From contig NZ_QKRX01000002.1 in NCBI RefSeq assembly GCF_003284585.1, forward strand, positions 124,001 through 188,000: a DNA stretch of 64,000 nucleotides, in the 5' to 3' direction. This DNA comes from Nitrincola tibetensis. GTDB taxonomy: Bacteria > Pseudomonadota > Gammaproteobacteria > Pseudomonadales > Balneatricaceae. Below, in pieces: positions 9,166-18,122 of this stretch; within the stretch, counting starts at the first letter, position 1; every line of letters begins with the position of its first letter. The notes beneath the pieces were generated by a model. That model was given only the letters and a program-made list of their open reading frames with translations. It made no database searches and had not been told where the DNA came from. The position numbers and the translations under genes were made by a program.

Positions 9166-9196
9166 AAAAAAGCGAGGGGAATGCCTCGCTTTTTTG
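9166..9196. terminator. Bidirectional intrinsic terminator between convergent genes
   Basis: GCGAGG/CCTCGC stem with a GGAAT loop, A5-A6 on the left and T6 on the right. It serves both the plus-strand tagged gene ending at 9156 and the minus-strand gene ending at 9207. Confidence 0.85.
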
Positions 9197-9206
9197 TGCG
9201 CGATGT

Positions 9207-9584
9207 TTAGGGCAGTAATTGAACGCGTTTTGCAACGCACCAGCCGTTATGGGTTTGTTCATCAGTAAAGGTGATACGGACACGTTTCTCTAGGGCAAAT
9301 GCCATTTGCACCAAGCTGAACATTTCGTAAGCTTTGTTTTCATCATTGAATTGAGCATCGCAGTCGAAAGTTATCCAGTTATCCGCGCAGCCCGGTAAAA
9401 CCGATTTAGGGTTGTGCGCTGGAAAATGAGCAACACAAGCACCATAGAGGTCGTTATCAAACATGATGCGGTCGACAGGTGCAGTAATGGTTCCTGTTGC
9501 AGCAACAGCGGAATTGAACGCAACAGCTGCTGTGGTGATAACGGCGAAAGTGCTTAACTTTTTCAAAGTTGATGTTTTGTTCAT
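9207..9584 (-). CDS. Small secreted protein of unknown function, paralogue 2
   Basis: A 125-residue protein with its own signal peptide (MNKTSTLKKLSTFAVITTAAVAF, cleavage after AVA). Its mature part matches the protein encoded at 4422-4799 at all but one position, including the four cysteines. The signal peptides match only loosely, and dozens of third-codon positions differ. The pattern points to an old duplication whose mature protein is under very strong purifying selection. It ends at a bidirectional terminator and diverges from the tagged CAP-domain gene at 9758. The function is unknown; a periplasmic partner of the tagged secreted proteins is a possibility suggested only by position. 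Confidence 0.8.
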   Translation of the reverse strand: MNKTSTLKKLSTFAVITTAAVAFNSAVAATGTITAPVDRIMFDNDLYGACVAHFPAHNPKSVLPGCADNWITFDCDAQFNDENKAYEMFSLVQMAFALEKRVRITFTDEQTHNGWCVAKRVQLLP

Positions 9585-9757
9585 AACAAAGGGTCCCTGT
9601 CAAATTATGTTTTACCTAGTCTAAATTAATTCTTGGCTTTTTCAAGTCGACAAAGTGGTAAATTTCGGCTAATTTCATATCAAGTTTTGTAAGAGCGATT
9701 ATCTAGGAATTTATTAAAGATGACGCCATCAATCACTCTGCTTCCTAAGGTTTTTTA

Positions 9758-11599
9758 ATGTTGCCTTTCCGACCCCACTTACGTGGATTTTATTTGTCTT
9801 CAATACTCACGGGAGTATTTTTTTCCATACAACCTTTAGCTGCCATTGATTTTAAGGGTGATTTTTTTGATGTGTCAGATCGAGAGCAAGTTCGGCAGTT
9901 TTACAATACTGCCTATCGCTCTTCCGATGGCGTGGCTGCACATTGGACTGGGGATGTTGATAGCTGTCATGCGGGGCAGGTTTCGGATGTGTATGAGGCT
10001 GCGACGCTTCGACGTATTAACTGGTATAGGGCCTTCGCAGGTGTCCCTTCAAATATCGTATTAGATGAAACCTATTCAAGTAAAGCGCGAGAAACCGCAT
10101 TACTTCTCTCGGCAAATAAAACGTTAACTCACTTTCCTACGTCAGATATGCGTTGTTACTCCGCTGCAGGTGATGAGGGGGCGCAAAAGTCGAACTTAAC
10201 TTACGGACAGGCAGGGGCAGGATCTGTAAAAAACCAATTTGAGGATCATGGCAATTCAAATAAAAGTGTAGGTCATCGGCGATGGCTTCTTTATCCATTT
10301 ACCCAAAAGATGGGCGTTGGTAATGTCCTGCCAGACTCAACCTACCCTCGAATCGGAACTGTTTGGGTTCTTGATCCGCCAAATTTAGCATCTTGGGGTG
10401 CCCCACGACCTGAGACTCGTGAAGCCTTTGTTGCTTGGCCCCCACCTGGTTTTATTCCTTACCCTCTTGTCTATCCCCGTTGGTCATTTACCTATCCAAA
10501 TGCGGATTTTTCCAATGCGCAAGTGACGTTGCTTCGAAATGGTGAGGCGCATCCATTGATGTTGGAGCCCTACGAAGTCGGCGCAGGTGAAAATACGTTG
10601 GTTTGGATTCCGTCACCTTATAAAGACGGCGATCGTTGGCAATCCGTGGTAGAGGATGAGCAGTATGAGGTCATCATTGACGGGGTTCGCATTACTGGAG
10701 CGCTTCAGACGTTTAACTATTCGGTGACTATTTTTGATCCTTTGTATTCTGCACAGGGGGAGTTTAGTGAATTAATGTTGCCGCAAGGTTCTGAACAACT
10801 CTACAGGGACGATGAGATCGCATTTAGCGTTTCGGGATTAAGCTTTGCAGATGGCTACGAATGGAGTGTACACAATATTCTCGAATCCGATGTGCGTTAC
10901 GATGCGGAGGTGGATGATGATTTAGAGGCTCTGCGTTCCGAGGGTTACAGCGGATACGTATTGGGTATTGAGGCATTAGAGGGAGAACGTTCATACCATT
11001 TGGCTCATCCAGTTCCAAGGGAGCAATTATTGGTGTTTCCGCAAACATTTTTGGTGAATTCAGATTCTCATATCGCTTTTCAAAGCTATTTAGGATGGGC
11101 GAGCAATGGACAGGTCGCCTCATTCGAGGTAAGTAATAACGGGGGATTAAGCTGGATACCCTTGTGGGAGCAAGCGGGAATCGGCAGTCCTCAGGGGCAA
11201 GTGGTTAGACAGGTTCGTCTGCCTTTAAGCGAGTATGAAAACCAAACGCTACAAATGCGTTTTCGTTACCGTTTTGACGGGGGGAGCTACTATCCGCAAG
11301 TTTCTGCCTCTGTGGGGTGGCGCTTAGACAGTATTGAGCTCGATAAACTAGACCAGTTAGACTTACTGATTAATCTTCAAACGAATGATTCAGTTCTTAG
11401 CAATTTAGATTTACAATCGTCTGGAATTTTTTGGTTACAGGTACGTTCGCAAGTCTTTAAAGATCACTTTACAGAGTGGGGACCAGGCAAACGTTTTGAA
11501 TTGCTTGCAGACTATAGGGAAGCCCCTGTTGATGATGAGCAAGTTTCAAGAAAGAAGCGTAAGGGTTTACCCGTTTGGTTATTTCATATTACACCCTGA
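9758..11599 (+). CDS. Secreted CAP (SCP/PR-1) domain protein with C-terminal PxWL tag
   Basis: A 613-residue protein with an N-terminal hydrophobic signal (YLSSILTGVFFSIQPLAA). Residues about 70-200 carry a CAP domain: RRINWYRAFAGVPSNIVLDETYS, then LTHFP, and SVGHRRWLLYP with the second conserved histidine. Extracellular CAP proteins in bacteria have uncertain activities, and some bind lipids or act as proteases. The remaining 400 residues look like beta-rich accessory domains, including a DxxSFEVSNNGGLSWIPLW-like segment resembling carbohydrate-binding or MAM-like folds; this part is not firmly assigned. It ends RKKRKGLPVWLFHITP after an acidic linker, the shared tag. AAGG precedes the ATG. 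Confidence 0.8.
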   Translation: MLPFRPHLRGFYLSSILTGVFFSIQPLAAIDFKGDFFDVSDREQVRQFYNTAYRSSDGVAAHWTGDVDSCHAGQVSDVYEAATLRRINWYRAFAGVPSNIVLDETYSSKARETALLLSANKTLTHFPTSDMRCYSAAGDEGAQKSNLTYGQAGAGSVKNQFEDHGNSNKSVGHRRWLLYPFTQKMGVGNVLPDSTYPRIGTVWVLDPPNLASWGAPRPETREAFVAWPPPGFIPYPLVYPRWSFTYPNADFSNAQVTLLRNGEAHPLMLEPYEVGAGENTLVWIPSPYKDGDRWQSVVEDEQYEVIIDGVRITGALQTFNYSVTIFDPLYSAQGEFSELMLPQGSEQLYRDDEIAFSVSGLSFADGYEWSVHNILESDVRYDAEVDDDLEALRSEGYSGYVLGIEALEGERSYHLAHPVPREQLLVFPQTFLVNSDSHIAFQSYLGWASNGQVASFEVSNNGGLSWIPLWEQAGIGSPQGQVVRQVRLPLSEYENQTLQMRFRYRFDGGSYYPQVSASVGWRLDSIELDKLDQLDLLINLQTNDSVLSNLDLQSSGIFWLQVRSQVFKDHFTEWGPGKRFELLADYREAPVDDEQVSRKKRKGLPVWLFHITP

Positions 11600-11657
11600 T
11601 AAGCGTGTTTATATGTGGATATAGCCTTGTATTAATCGTTTAAATTATGGATGAATT

Positions 11658-13877
11658 ATGATTAGAGTAAAGCAAGTTCAAGCAGCATTTAAACTGGGGG
11701 TTCTAAGTGCACTCGTACTGTCCGCTCCTTATGTTTATTCGGATACAGTTAATGACAACTCCCGCGTTCAACGTGATGCAAAGCCCAAAAGGGAAGCGCC
11801 TCAATTAAGGCAGTTGTTGGTTGATACATCACAGTCGACTTCAATTGCAAGTTTTCAGTCGCGCTCAAAAGGGTCTCCTTATGCAGCCTTACTTGAAGAA
11901 GTGCGTGAGAAGGGGACTATTCGGCTTCGAGTAGGCATAGCCGTTCCCTTTGCCGAGGAAGGAAAGTTGTCGGCAGCGCAGGTGCGAACTCAACGAGCCG
12001 AAATACAAACGGTACAGGCACGCTTATCTGAGCGCTTACAAACGGCTCGTGTCAAAACATTTAACTCGATTCCTTTTGTTACGCTTGAGGTTAACGAACA
12101 GGAGTTAGAGGCTTTATTGACCTCGCCTGAGGTGTTAACCATTGAACGAATCCAGAAATACCAACCAATGCTACCCGAGAGCGGTCGCGTAATTGGTGCG
12201 GATGTGGCATTTCAGCGTGATTTAACCGGTACCGGATGGAATGTGGCGGTTTTAGACACAGGGGTGGATAAAAACCATAGTTTTTTGCAGGGAAGGGTTG
12301 TTGCTGAGGCCTGCTTTTCTGGTGAGGGTGGTTTTGATCTAGACACTTCGCTTTGCCCTAATGGTAATGCGGTGCAAATTGGCAATAACGCGGGGTTGGC
12401 CTGTAGTATGAGCATTGATCCTGGCTGTGATCATGGAACGCATGTTGCAGGTATAGTAGCAGGGAATGTTCGAGGTGATGGATTACAAGGGGTGGCACCT
12501 GCGTCAGGGATTATAGCGGTTCAGGTGTTTAGTGGATTAGATGATTGCAACCCACTTGAGGAAAGCTGTATTGGCGCTTATGACGACGATATCATTTCGG
12601 CACTTGAGTATATTTATGATACAGCTCGTTTTGAACACTCAATCTCGGCGGTCAACATGAGTTTGGGCAGTGGGCAATATTATTCCCATTGCGATATCTG
12701 GACGATGGCCATGACCAGCGCTATCAATAATTTACGTTCAGTCGGGATTCCAACCATTATTGCCACAGGGAATGATGGTTATTCAAATGCTATTGCGACG
12801 CCTGCGTGTATCTCTTCGGCAATCAGTGTTGGATCGACATGGGACAGCAATTTCTCGAACCAGCAAGATTATTGTCCGTCCCCTTGGAGTGATCCCACAG
12901 GCAGTGTAGATCGGGTTACCTGTTACAGTAACTTGTCTTCAAGCTTTGATACCTTGTTAGCGCCGGGCTCTTTGATTCGCTCAGCTGTATTTAACAATCA
13001 GTTTGATGCGTGGCATGGTACCTCAATGGCGGCACCTCAAGTAGCAGGTTGTTGGTCATTGCTGAAGCAAGCCAGCCCTGAGGCCGGTGTCGATGAGATT
13101 TTTTCTGTTTTGAAAGCAACAGGCACTCAGGTTCAGGATTGGCGTAACCCCGCAAACGTCTTCCCCAGAATTAATTGCTATGATGCAGTAACCGCTTTGT
13201 TAGCGTTCGAGGACTGGTCTTGTGAAGGTACTTGCGGAGTTGCTGGTACAGACGGTGTTGTTACGCGCCCACCAGTCGATGAGCCAGTGCGTTGGGTGAG
13301 TACGTTTGGATCACAAGAGATCAACGTAGCGTTACAAGGGGTGGGCGGTTTAGGCGACCCGACTAACGGCTCTCGATCTTTATCGCCTCCATTCTTTGGA
13401 AGCGAGGGTGAGATATTGGAGTTTTATTTTAACTATGTAACATCGGATGGTGCCGATTACGTCGATTATGCGTGGGCGCGTCTCTTGGACACCGAGATGA
13501 ACCAAGAGTCATTACTGTTTACTGCACGTACTACGGAAAATGGCAATACGGTTCCTGGTTTGGATATGCCTGCACCAACGGCGGTGATTACTCCTGCCGT
13601 AAACCGGATTATACCGGGTGGCCCTGAGTGGTCAGCTTTAGGCTACGACAGTGGTGATTGCTATTACGTAGGGTGCGGATATAGCGGCTGGATTAAAGCC
13701 ACATATACATTGCCAAAATCGGGCTATTTCCATCTAGAGGTCGGGGTTGTCAATTGGGATGATCAGCTTTATGCCTCTGGTATGGCATTTACCATGCCTT
13801 ACGTGGGTAAAGCACCACGCGAGCGTAAGCGTCAGGGTATGCCACCTTGGTTGCCGGCGGTTATTTTGCAGAAATGA
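11658..13877 (+). CDS. Secreted S8 subtilisin-like protease with C-terminal PxWL tag
   Basis: A 739-residue subtilase. A signal peptide (VLSALVLSAPYVYS) and an inhibitor-I9-like propeptide precede the catalytic domain. The triad is intact: D200 in VAVLDTGVD, H259 in DHGTHVAGI and S456 in HGTSMAAPQVAG. Several paired cysteines fit an extracellular enzyme. A beta-rich C-terminal domain follows (about 540-715), then the tag RERKRQGMPPWLPAVILQK. The stop codon TGA at 13875-13877 overlaps the gspE ATG at 13874, so this substrate-like exoprotease is translationally coupled to the secretion operon. It is the best candidate in this window for an authentic T2SS substrate. Confidence 0.93.
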   Translation: MIRVKQVQAAFKLGVLSALVLSAPYVYSDTVNDNSRVQRDAKPKREAPQLRQLLVDTSQSTSIASFQSRSKGSPYAALLEEVREKGTIRLRVGIAVPFAEEGKLSAAQVRTQRAEIQTVQARLSERLQTARVKTFNSIPFVTLEVNEQELEALLTSPEVLTIERIQKYQPMLPESGRVIGADVAFQRDLTGTGWNVAVLDTGVDKNHSFLQGRVVAEACFSGEGGFDLDTSLCPNGNAVQIGNNAGLACSMSIDPGCDHGTHVAGIVAGNVRGDGLQGVAPASGIIAVQVFSGLDDCNPLEESCIGAYDDDIISALEYIYDTARFEHSISAVNMSLGSGQYYSHCDIWTMAMTSAINNLRSVGIPTIIATGNDGYSNAIATPACISSAISVGSTWDSNFSNQQDYCPSPWSDPTGSVDRVTCYSNLSSSFDTLLAPGSLIRSAVFNNQFDAWHGTSMAAPQVAGCWSLLKQASPEAGVDEIFSVLKATGTQVQDWRNPANVFPRINCYDAVTALLAFEDWSCEGTCGVAGTDGVVTRPPVDEPVRWVSTFGSQEINVALQGVGGLGDPTNGSRSLSPPFFGSEGEILEFYFNYVTSDGADYVDYAWARLLDTEMNQESLLFTARTTENGNTVPGLDMPAPTAVITPAVNRIIPGGPEWSALGYDSGDCYYVGCGYSGWIKATYTLPKSGYFHLEVGVVNWDDQLYASGMAFTMPYVGKAPRERKRQGMPPWLPAVILQK

Positions 13878-15592
13878 TAGGGGCTGTGCCTGAAGATTTA
13901 GCCACAAGAGTGGTTAACAGCTGGACGCTTGGCGAGCGCTTGCTCGCCAAGCGTCTGATTACCTCCTCAGATATACATAGAGCGCTTCAAGCTCAATCTG
14001 AAATGGGCGGTCTTTTTGGTCAGGTGTTGGTTCAGTTAGGTTTAGTTGATGAAGCGGTGATTCTAGAAACACTGTCTGAGCAGTTGGCTTTGCCTTATAT
14101 AAAGTCACATGACTTTCCCGACGGTATACTTGATCTGCCAGCAATCAATATTGAATTTCTTGTGGCTAACCGTGTTGTACCTGTCAAATGTGTGGAGGAG
14201 TATATTATTTTTGCCGCCTCCATTCCTCAAGATCCTTTCTTACAGAAAGCCTTATCTTTGGTTTTTCAGAAAAAAGTAGCGCTTGCGTTTGCGCGCGAGG
14301 TCGATATTGATCGAGAGCTGAGTCGTTATCAACAACCCAGTGTTGATGATGACGTGTTGTTAAACACCAGTCATTATGCGAGCGATGACGAGTTTGTTGA
14401 GCATCTAAAAGACCTTGCCACTGAAGGGCCCGTGATTAAAATCGTAAATGATTTTTTTAATCAGGCTTTAGAGCTAGGTGCCTCAGATATTCATATCGAG
14501 CCTTTTTCTGATCGGCTAATTGTTCGCTATCGTGTTGATGGTGTGATTCAGGAGTCACTATCGGCGCCGGATTTGTCCTTGGCGCCAGCGATTATTTCAC
14601 GTGTAAAACTGCTGGCAAATTTAAATATTGCTGAACGTCGTTTACCGCAAGACGGTCGAATCATGCTGCGCATAAAAGGGCATGAACTCGATTTAAGGGT
14701 CTCATCCGTGCCAACGGTGCATGGTGAAAGCTTAGTGATGAGGGTTCTTGATCGGCAGAGTATTCGTTTAAGCTTGACGGATATGGGGTTTTCCAAACGT
14801 CATCTTCAGCTTTTTCAGAGCCTGCTAGAAAGACCGCATGGAATAATGTTAGTGACAGGTCCCACTGGGTCGGGTAAAACCACCACTTTGTATGCAGCGT
14901 TAAATAGCCTTGACTGTCAATCCACCAAGGTGTTGACGGTTGAAGATCCGGTTGAGTATCAATTGCCAGGGGTTAATCAGATTCAGGTCCAGCCTCAAAT
15001 CGATTTAACCTTTGCAAGCGCTTTGCGTTCCATTTTGCGACAAGATCCCGATATTATCATGATTGGTGAGATGCGGGATTCTGAAACAGCAAAGATTGCT
15101 GTGCAATCAGCGTTAACCGGTCATATGGTTTTATCAACGCTTCATACCAATACGGCGGCGGGCGCAATTGTCAGGTTGGTTGATATGGGTGTTGAGCCTT
15201 ATTTAATCACATCATCGTTGAATGCCATTTTATCTCAACGTTTGGTGCGCTGTTTGTGTCCGCATTGTCGTGCTCCGGTGTCGTCGCCTGATGCTCAGCT
15301 TGCTCAAGTTGCTGAGTTGCGCGTCACACAATTCAAAAGTACGGGGTGTGAGCAGTGCCAGGGCACGGGGTATAAAGGGCGCACAGCCATTCATGAGCTT
15401 TTAGTGCTTGATGGTAAATTAATTGAGGCGGTTTTAGCTGGACGAGATGCGTCTTTTATCCATGAAGTGGCTATAGAGCAGGGGATGCAAACACTCTATG
15501 AAGATGGCCTTCGTAAAGTCGCAACAGGTGTAACCAGCCTCGAAGAGGTGTTACGAGTGACTCAAGATCAAATGATGGATGCGCTGATTTAA
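13874..15592 (+). CDS. gspE: Type II secretion ATPase GspE
   Basis: A 572-residue cytoplasmic ATPase that powers pseudopilus assembly. It has an N-terminal MshEN-type domain (LGERLLAKRLIT ... GQVLVQLGLVDE), Walker A GPTGSGKT at 329-336, Walker B DIIMIGEMRD from residue 393, and the tetracysteine zinc region (CLCPHC ... CEQC, about 460-500). I start it at ATG 13874, which overlaps the upstream subtilase stop as ATGA; an in-frame GTG at 13847 would add nine residues inside the protease tag. There is no good ribosome binding site, consistent with coupling. A 14-bp perfect hairpin lies 50 bases inside the gene. It begins an E-F-G-H-I-J-K-L-M-N order like Xanthomonas xps. Confidence 0.95.
   Translation: MIGAVPEDLATRVVNSWTLGERLLAKRLITSSDIHRALQAQSEMGGLFGQVLVQLGLVDEAVILETLSEQLALPYIKSHDFPDGILDLPAINIEFLVANRVVPVKCVEEYIIFAASIPQDPFLQKALSLVFQKKVALAFAREVDIDRELSRYQQPSVDDDVLLNTSHYASDDEFVEHLKDLATEGPVIKIVNDFFNQALELGASDIHIEPFSDRLIVRYRVDGVIQESLSAPDLSLAPAIISRVKLLANLNIAERRLPQDGRIMLRIKGHELDLRVSSVPTVHGESLVMRVLDRQSIRLSLTDMGFSKRHLQLFQSLLERPHGIMLVTGPTGSGKTTTLYAALNSLDCQSTKVLTVEDPVEYQLPGVNQIQVQPQIDLTFASALRSILRQDPDIIMIGEMRDSETAKIAVQSALTGHMVLSTLHTNTAAGAIVRLVDMGVEPYLITSSLNAILSQRLVRCLCPHCRAPVSSPDAQLAQVAELRVTQFKSTGCEQCQGTGYKGRTAIHELLVLDGKLIEAVLAGRDASFIHEVAIEQGMQTLYEDGLRKVATGVTSLEEVLRVTQDQMMDALI
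13924..13955 (+). other. Perfect 14-bp inverted repeat inside gspE
   Basis: GACGCTTGGCGAGC (13924-13937) and GCTCGCCAAGCGTC (13942-13955) pair perfectly around GCTT. The hairpin lies 50 bases into the gspE reading frame, just past the junction with the tagged protease. It has no U-tract, so it is not a standard terminator. It could act in mRNA processing or stability. Confidence 0.85.
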
Positions 15593-16797
15593 TGGAGTAT
15601 GTGTACAAGGCAATGACTCACCAAGGCGCTGTGTTAGAGGGAAAAGATTCGGCAGAGTCGCCAGAAATAGTCGTTGGGCGATTAAAGTCCAGGGGGTTAA
15701 CTGTCCTCCAGATTGAAGCGCTTTCGAGTCAAGATGTGGTAGTGAGTGTCTCCAAAAGTGCATTTCCTTTGGTTGAGTTGTGTCGTTTTACCCGAGACTT
15801 ATCTGTTCTGATGCGCTCGGGTTTGCCCATAGAGCGAGCCTTAAAACTACTGAGTGAAACCGCATCGAATGCCGCGATGGGTCGTTTTATTACGGATGTT
15901 CGCCAGCAGGTCAAACAAGGAAAACCGCTGAGTCAAGCCTTGGCTCCCTACGAAAAGTCGTTAGGTACCTTTTACTTGAGTATGGTCAAAGCAGGAGAGG
16001 CCAGTGGTCGTATGGTTGAAGTGCTTGGCACCTTGGCTGAGTATCTCGACCAGCTTCGTCTTCTTCGCTCTAACGTTATTTCAGCCATGATCTATCCCGC
16101 TATTCTGCTGGCATTTGCAGTCATCTCAATTTGGGTCATGTTAGGTTTTGTGGTTCCCCAGTTCGATACACTGTTTTCTGATATGGGCGATGCTTTGCCA
16201 CTGCCAACACGTACCTTAATGTTCGTTGGTGATTTTTTTAGTCGTTATGCCGTGTATTTGTTGGTAGGGGTTGTGCTTCTGGGAACCTTTTTATGGAAAT
16301 GGCTAAAAACGGCTCAGGGGCATGCTTCTCTTCAAGCATTTTTGACTCGCTTGCCGCTTATTGGCTCACTACTGATTACCCTTGAAATCGCTCGATTTAC
16401 TCGAACCCTTGGGACGCTTTTGGCAAAGGGAGTGCCGATGGTCAAAGCCTTGGATATTGCGTTAGACACCTTGTCCTTGGTTAAAATGAAACATGCTTTT
16501 GCTCAGTTAATTCCTGCGGTTAAGAGCGGCAGAGCCATTTCAGACACGTTAAAAGAGTTTAAAAGTTTTGTAACACCGACGTTGATTCAAATGGTTCGAG
16601 TTGGAGAAGAGACCGGGCGTTTGGATGCTATACTCCTTGATTTGTCGGCGCTGTATGAGGCGGAGGTGGCGGTTAAAATCAAGCGCTTGTTGACTTTGTT
16701 AGAGCCTGCGTTGATTTTAACGTTAGGGGTGGTGATCGCGTTCATGGTTGTGGCGATTTTACTGGGTATTTTGTCAGTAAATGATTTTATCTTTTAA
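15592..16797 (+). CDS. gspF: Type II secretion inner-membrane platform protein GspF
   Basis: A 401-residue polytopic platform protein. It has the GspF N-terminal YVYKAMTHQGAVLEGKDSAES motif region, two GspF domains (LCRFTRDLSVLMRSGLPIERAL and ARFTRTLGTLLAKGVPMVKAL), and hydrophobic membrane segments around residues 160-190, 215-240 and at the C-terminus. The start ATG overlaps the gspE stop by one base (TAATG), indicating coupled translation. It works with GspE, GspL and GspM in the inner membrane. Confidence 0.94.
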   Translation: MEYVYKAMTHQGAVLEGKDSAESPEIVVGRLKSRGLTVLQIEALSSQDVVVSVSKSAFPLVELCRFTRDLSVLMRSGLPIERALKLLSETASNAAMGRFITDVRQQVKQGKPLSQALAPYEKSLGTFYLSMVKAGEASGRMVEVLGTLAEYLDQLRLLRSNVISAMIYPAILLAFAVISIWVMLGFVVPQFDTLFSDMGDALPLPTRTLMFVGDFFSRYAVYLLVGVVLLGTFLWKWLKTAQGHASLQAFLTRLPLIGSLLITLEIARFTRTLGTLLAKGVPMVKALDIALDTLSLVKMKHAFAQLIPAVKSGRAISDTLKEFKSFVTPTLIQMVRVGEETGRLDAILLDLSALYEAEVAVKIKRLLTLLEPALILTLGVVIAFMVVAILLGILSVNDFIF

Positions 16798-16825
16798 TTT
16801 TATGGGTTCGTTAGAAGGGTGTTTC

Positions 16826-17245
16826 ATGTATAGAAATCGTGCGGTTAGAGGGTTTACACTCATTGAGTTACTGGTTGTTCTTGCTGTGTTGGCATTACTA
16901 GCAGGCTTGGTGGGACCTCGTGTTTTAAATCAGTTAGGGGGTGCAAAGAGCAATACGGCGCTGGTGCAAATTCGTGATTTGGAGCAGGCGGTTGAGTTGT
17001 TTATGTTGGACGTGGGGCGTTTTCCTTCAAGTGAGGAGGGTTTAAATGCATTGGTGGTGAATCCTGGTGCCACTGGTTGGAAGGGACCCTATTTAAGACG
17101 CAATCAAGTACCGAAAGACCCTTGGAATCGAGAGTATGTGTACCGTTCGCCAGGTGAGTATGGCCCTTATGATATTTTTTCGTACGGGGCAGATGGACGC
17201 TTAGGTGGTGAAGGTGAAAATGCAGTGGTTGGGAACTGGAATTAA
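16826..17245 (+). CDS. gspG: Major pseudopilin GspG
   Basis: A 139-residue prepilin. The short basic leader MYRNRAVRG is followed by the cleavage/methylation site and helix FTLIELLVVLAVLALLAGLVGP, with glutamate at position +5. The C-terminal part has the GspG calcium-loop type sequence (DPWNREYVYRSPGEYGPYDIFSYGADG). I chose ATG 16826, which has AGAAGGG upstream; in-frame starts at 16781 and 16802 would give an atypically long leader. No prepilin peptidase gene is in the window, so processing must rely on one elsewhere, such as PilD. Confidence 0.94.
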   Translation: MYRNRAVRGFTLIELLVVLAVLALLAGLVGPRVLNQLGGAKSNTALVQIRDLEQAVELFMLDVGRFPSSEEGLNALVVNPGATGWKGPYLRRNQVPKDPWNREYVYRSPGEYGPYDIFSYGADGRLGGEGENAVVGNWN

Positions 17246-17250
17246 GCGCC

Positions 17251-17712
17251 ATGTCACTGACACAGCCTAAGCAAATGCTAGGTTTTACATTGCTTGAGTT
17301 GTTGGTGGTGCTGGTGATTTTGACGGGTGTCGTCGGCTTATCGTCGCCCTACATGGTTCGTTTATACGAGACGGTTCGCTTTAAAAGTTTTGTCAAAGAC
17401 ATGCAGCAGTCCTTATTGCAGGTTCGGCAAACTGCGATGATGTCGGGTGAGGTGCATCGTTTCTATTTTTCATATGAGTCACAACGTTTTGGTCACTCAG
17501 ATGCATTGACACAACAGATACCTAAATCCTTTAAGGTCGACATGATTGCAGCAGCTGAGATTCAAGAGGGGTCAGTTGGCGTGATCGATTTTTATCCCGG
17601 TGGTGGCTCTTCTGGGGGAAGTTTAGAGATTCGACAGGATGAGCGTTTTGCACGTATTCGAGTGGATTGGCTTTTAGGTCGTGTGACACTGGAGCCGCAG
17701 CTGAATGAGTAA
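17251..17712 (+). CDS. gspH: Minor pseudopilin GspH
   Basis: A 153-residue prepilin-like protein with leader MSLTQPKQMLG and helix FTLLELLVVLVILTGVVGLSSP (E at +5). The size and the later GspH-like beta region (DFYPGGGSSGGSLEI) fit GspH, and its place between gspG and gspI agrees. Its end overlaps the start of gspI by eight bases. Confidence 0.85.
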   Translation: MSLTQPKQMLGFTLLELLVVLVILTGVVGLSSPYMVRLYETVRFKSFVKDMQQSLLQVRQTAMMSGEVHRFYFSYESQRFGHSDALTQQIPKSFKVDMIAAAEIQEGSVGVIDFYPGGGSSGGSLEIRQDERFARIRVDWLLGRVTLEPQLNE

Positions 17713-18118
17713 AGATCAACACGTCTTCATTTCATCCTTTAAAAATTCGGCTTTTCGGCATTCGGGTTTTTCGTTGCTGGAAATGTTAGTGGCGTTGGTC
17801 ATTCTCAGTGTTTCCTTGGCGGCCTTGTATCAGAGTGCGGGGCTGTCTTCTCGGATTGTTGTGGCAGAGGAGCGTCGGGTAAAAGGCTTGTTGATCGCAG
17901 AGTCTTTATTGGATGGTTTTCAGGTAGAGGAAGAAAGTCAGCTGCGCTCGGGTGTTATCGATGATTTCTCGTGGAATATTCGATTGTATGCTTTACCGGA
18001 ACATCCCTTGCAGCAAACAATTCCGATGGCACTAATTGAGGTCGATGTGTCCTGGCCATCATTGTTCCGCCATAGTTCTGTGCAACTTCACAGTATTGTA
18101 TTGGTTGGACGGGAGTAG
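17705..18118 (+). CDS. gspI: Minor pseudopilin GspI
   Basis: A 137-residue prepilin with a longer leader ending in HSG and helix FSLLEMLVALVILSVSLAALYQSAG, and the ERRVKGLLIAESLL motif seen in GspI proteins just after the helix. GspI forms the tip complex with GspJ and GspK. The ATG lies within the end of gspH. Confidence 0.88.
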   Translation: MSKDQHVFISSFKNSAFRHSGFSLLEMLVALVILSVSLAALYQSAGLSSRIVVAEERRVKGLLIAESLLDGFQVEEESQLRSGVIDDFSWNIRLYALPEHPLQQTIPMALIEVDVSWPSLFRHSSVQLHSIVLVGRE

Positions 18119-18122
18119 CCGG

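Noticed and set aside
13847-13873. GTG 13847 as the gspE start
   Set aside because: It would encode nine extra residues inside the protease tag; ATG 13874 gives a normal N-terminus and an ATGA overlap.
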